In this document: in pieces, positions 10,001 to 20,000 of the stretch
Numbering within the stretch: the first letter of the stretch is position 1
Layout: each line of letters begins with the position of its first letter
From: Salpingoeca rosetta
Lineage: Eukaryota > Opisthokonta > Choanoflagellata > Craspedida > Salpingoecidae
Reading direction: 5' to 3'
Length of the DNA: 20,000 bases
Assembly (NCBI RefSeq): GCF_000188695.1
Contig: NW_004754902.1
Location: 255,317-275,316 of the forward strand
Translations under genes and position numbers: made by a program
The notes under the pieces: generated by a model
The model's input: only the letters and a program-made list of their open reading frames with translations
What the model was told of the DNA's origin: nothing
Databases searched by the model: none

Positions 10001-10622
10001 CAGCTCGAAAACAAAGGTGGAAATGGCACGCAGCCTGCTTGCATCCGTGCTGTCATCCACGTGATCACCCTCGCGCACAATGATGGTGAGCCTCCCCCGA
10101 TTATCCGCACTCGGGCACGTGCCATCAACCACGCTCACCAGCGTGCATTGCCCTGCGCGTATGACAGGGTCGTCGTTCCGTCGCACTCGCCTCTGCTGCT
10201 GTTGTGGTTGCTGAAGGGATAATTTGCCTGTCGCGTTGCGGATAGCGTTCACCCTCTCTTCCAAAGGCGTGAATGCTGATGGTGTCGATGACACTGATGG
10301 TGTCGTCTCGTGTTGCTCTGTGCCAGTCCTTGCAGGCAAGCTCTCATCAGTCTGCTTGTCCGTCTTCTCGTCCTCTTGATCGCCACACCCAAACGCAGCC
10401 ATCATGCGGTGAATCGGAGACAGGTCAACCAGCAAAGGAAGCCGTGCGTCTTTGTGCGTCGTTGTGTTTGCAGGCGTGCTGTCGTCCGTGTTGCGCACAG
10501 TGTGCCTGGGGTAAAATGGCACATCGTGCACCTTCAGCACACGCACCATGCTCTCCAGTGTCCCGTGCACGTCCGAGCACAGCTAAGTGGAAACCAGGAA
10601 ACCGTGATGGTTTGCACATGAG

Positions 10623-10675
<53 letters not shown>

Positions 10676-10876
10676 CGCGCACCACAACAAGGACAACAAG
10701 GGCAACAAAGCAAGGGCAACAAAGGACAGCTGAAGCAAGCACCTCTGCACCTGGTTGTCTCGTGACGCTGCGGTTGCTGGAGTTGCGTGCATGGCCATCG
10801 TGCTAACGATCACCGCACACAATACCATGACCACAGCCATGGTTGCCGTTGTTGCTGGTGGTGGCCTTCCTCGCAT
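6178..10876 (-). CDS. LRR receptor with TKL-type protein kinase domain (4 exons)
   Basis: A single-pass receptor kinase of about 1360 residues. Exons: 10751-10876, 7172-10582, 6559-6974, 6178-6308; junction phases are 0, 2 and 1. Exon 1 encodes a signal peptide (MAVVMVLCAVIVSTMAM core). Exon 2 gives a Cys-bearing N-terminal region, about 12-15 typical LRRs of about 24 residues (for example LTSLPPGVFKDLTALTFLDV), an LRR-flanking region (LFARNL, DVLDLSGNAWL), a short Cys motif, a transmembrane helix near 7907-7840 (VPLAAIVAGSVFAVLALSIP) and the kinase start. Kinase motifs: loop VAAGAYGVV (first Gly replaced by Ala), Lys in VAVKVL, helix-C Glu in NEVEFL, HRDLKSGN across exons 2/3, DFG, MAPEAL, ADVFSFGVLMWEV, and NPAHRPSF in the last exon. 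HRDLKSGN marks it as TKL rather than tyrosine kinase (HRDLAARN). It should be catalytically active on Ser/Thr and perhaps Tyr. The LRR frame and the transmembrane/kinase frame differ by one base near 8080, so a 1-base error/mutation or a tiny intron (8068-8104) must be assumed. Ligand unknown. Confidence 0.9.
6441..6525. repeat. (CA)n microsatellite in intron 3 of the LRR-kinase gene
   Basis: Pure CA from 6441 to 6517, then one TCA step. It lies in the intron 6309-6558, in the half next to the donor at 6558 (GTCAGT); on the sense strand it reads (TG)n. Confidence 0.96.
6976..7063. repeat. (TG)n microsatellite abutting the acceptor of intron 2 of the LRR-kinase gene
   Basis: Begins with TGTATG units and becomes pure TG. 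On the sense strand the intron (6975-7171) ends in a (CA)n tract running straight into the acceptor CACACAG at 6975. The same intron also has a CA-rich segment near its donor (7119-7158). Confidence 0.96.
8068..8104 (-). other. Frame change inside the LRR-kinase gene: tiny intron or single-base frameshift
   Basis: The LRR frame reaches a TGA at 8062-8060, while the frame used by the transmembrane and kinase parts is open from 8277 to 7168. The switch needs removal of 3n+1 bases. Two explanations fit: one extra base, for example in the C-rich tract at 8077-8083; or a 37-base GT-AG intron at 8068-8104 with a pyrimidine-rich end (CCCACCCATTCTCCAG). Thirty-seven bases would be far below the other introns here (130-320). 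With either fix the large exon ends in the phase 2 needed by the next junction. Confidence 0.8.
10624..10680. repeat. (TG)n-(CG)n compound microsatellite in intron 1 of the LRR-kinase gene
   Basis: TG repeat to 10667 followed by (CG)n to 10680, inside the intron 10583-10750. Alternating purine-pyrimidine sequence of this kind can adopt Z-DNA. On the sense strand it is CA-rich and lies in the acceptor half. Confidence 0.96.
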
Positions 10877-11240
10877 GGCTGTGGCGAGGAGGGAGGAAGG
10901 TTGTTTCTTTGCTTGCGTGTTGTGTGACTGCTGTTGTTGGTCGTGCTGGCTGGGTGGCTTGCTTTGTTGTGTGGAAAAACACGTAAAATCTTCAACGACT
11001 TTCGACGCCTTTGTTCTTATCGGCAACTTCCACCACACAACACACACAACAACACTCCCTTCCTTCACTGTCGTCCTTTACTGTCTTCCTCTTGGTTCTG
11101 ATGCGGTGTACTTTGTGAGAACGCAAAACACCCCAACACAAACAGCAATTCATCAACAACGCAAGAAACAACAACTGAAGCGGGCAACCAACCTCTCCTG
11201 ATATCAACCAAAGCAGCAACACACACACAAAAGCAACAAC
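10877..11240. promoter_or_regulatory. Intergenic region: promoter/5' UTR of the LRR-kinase gene and 3' flank of the PDZ-GAR gene
   Basis: This 364-base gap separates two genes in tandem on the minus strand. It is rich in CAA/GTT-type short motifs, with no long microsatellite, and no coding signal was recognised. The kinase ATG at 10876 has a G at -3 (gccATG). A promoter is expected here from position only; no specific element was identified. Confidence 0.4.

Positions 11241-20000
<8,760 letters not shown>

Noticed and set aside
10568..10582. Translation start of the LRR receptor at the GTG near 10570
   Set aside because: A TTTCCACTTAG acceptor lies at 10583-10593, and an upstream exon with a good signal peptide joins in phase 0, so this point is internal.

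Overview
The window reads as nuclear DNA from a unicellular relative of animals, most likely a choanoflagellate (Salpingoeca-like; inferred from gene content, not from a database search). It is GC-rich, protein genes are cut by many short GT-AG introns (about 130-320 nt), (CA)n/(TG)n microsatellites are extremely frequent, and the gene families are typical of choanoflagellates: a leucine-rich-repeat receptor with a TKL-type kinase, a multi-PDZ scaffold, and a bridge-like lipid transfer protein. No rRNA, tRNA, CRISPR, transposon or prokaryotic signal was seen.

Layout: (1) 1-1997, minus strand: the first three exons of a BLTP1/Tweek/Csf1-type lipid transfer protein, running off the left edge. 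(2) 1998-2604: a divergent intergenic region, probably a shared promoter. (3) 2605-5487, plus strand: an intronless gene for a 960-residue secreted protein with about 24 repeats of 21-25 residues, resembling receptor-L-domain/ECM33-like solenoids. (4) 5488-6177: a convergent intergenic region with a (TG)n and a (CA)n tract. (5) 6178-10876, minus strand: a four-exon LRR-transmembrane-TKL kinase receptor with all main catalytic motifs but one reading-frame change near 8080. (6) 10877-11240: short intergenic region. (7) 11241-20000, minus strand, 5' end outside the window: a 16-exon (visible) scaffold gene with ten PDZ domains, a long Q/E-rich coiled coil and a C-terminal GAS2-related (GAR) microtubule-binding domain.

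I built the exon models by hand from GT/AG sites, codon phase and domain continuity. Every junction given for the PDZ-GAR gene and the kinase gene keeps phase, except the frame break noted. The gene products do not form an obvious pathway. A secreted solenoid, a membrane LRR kinase and a PDZ scaffold would all suit cell-surface sensing or cortex organisation, but that is inference.

The two most notable observations are the PDZx10-coiled coil-GAR architecture, which I do not know from described proteins, and a consistent orientation rule for intronic repeats: on the transcribed-sense strand (TG)n tracts sit toward the donor and (CA)n tracts sit toward the acceptor in nearly every intron here.
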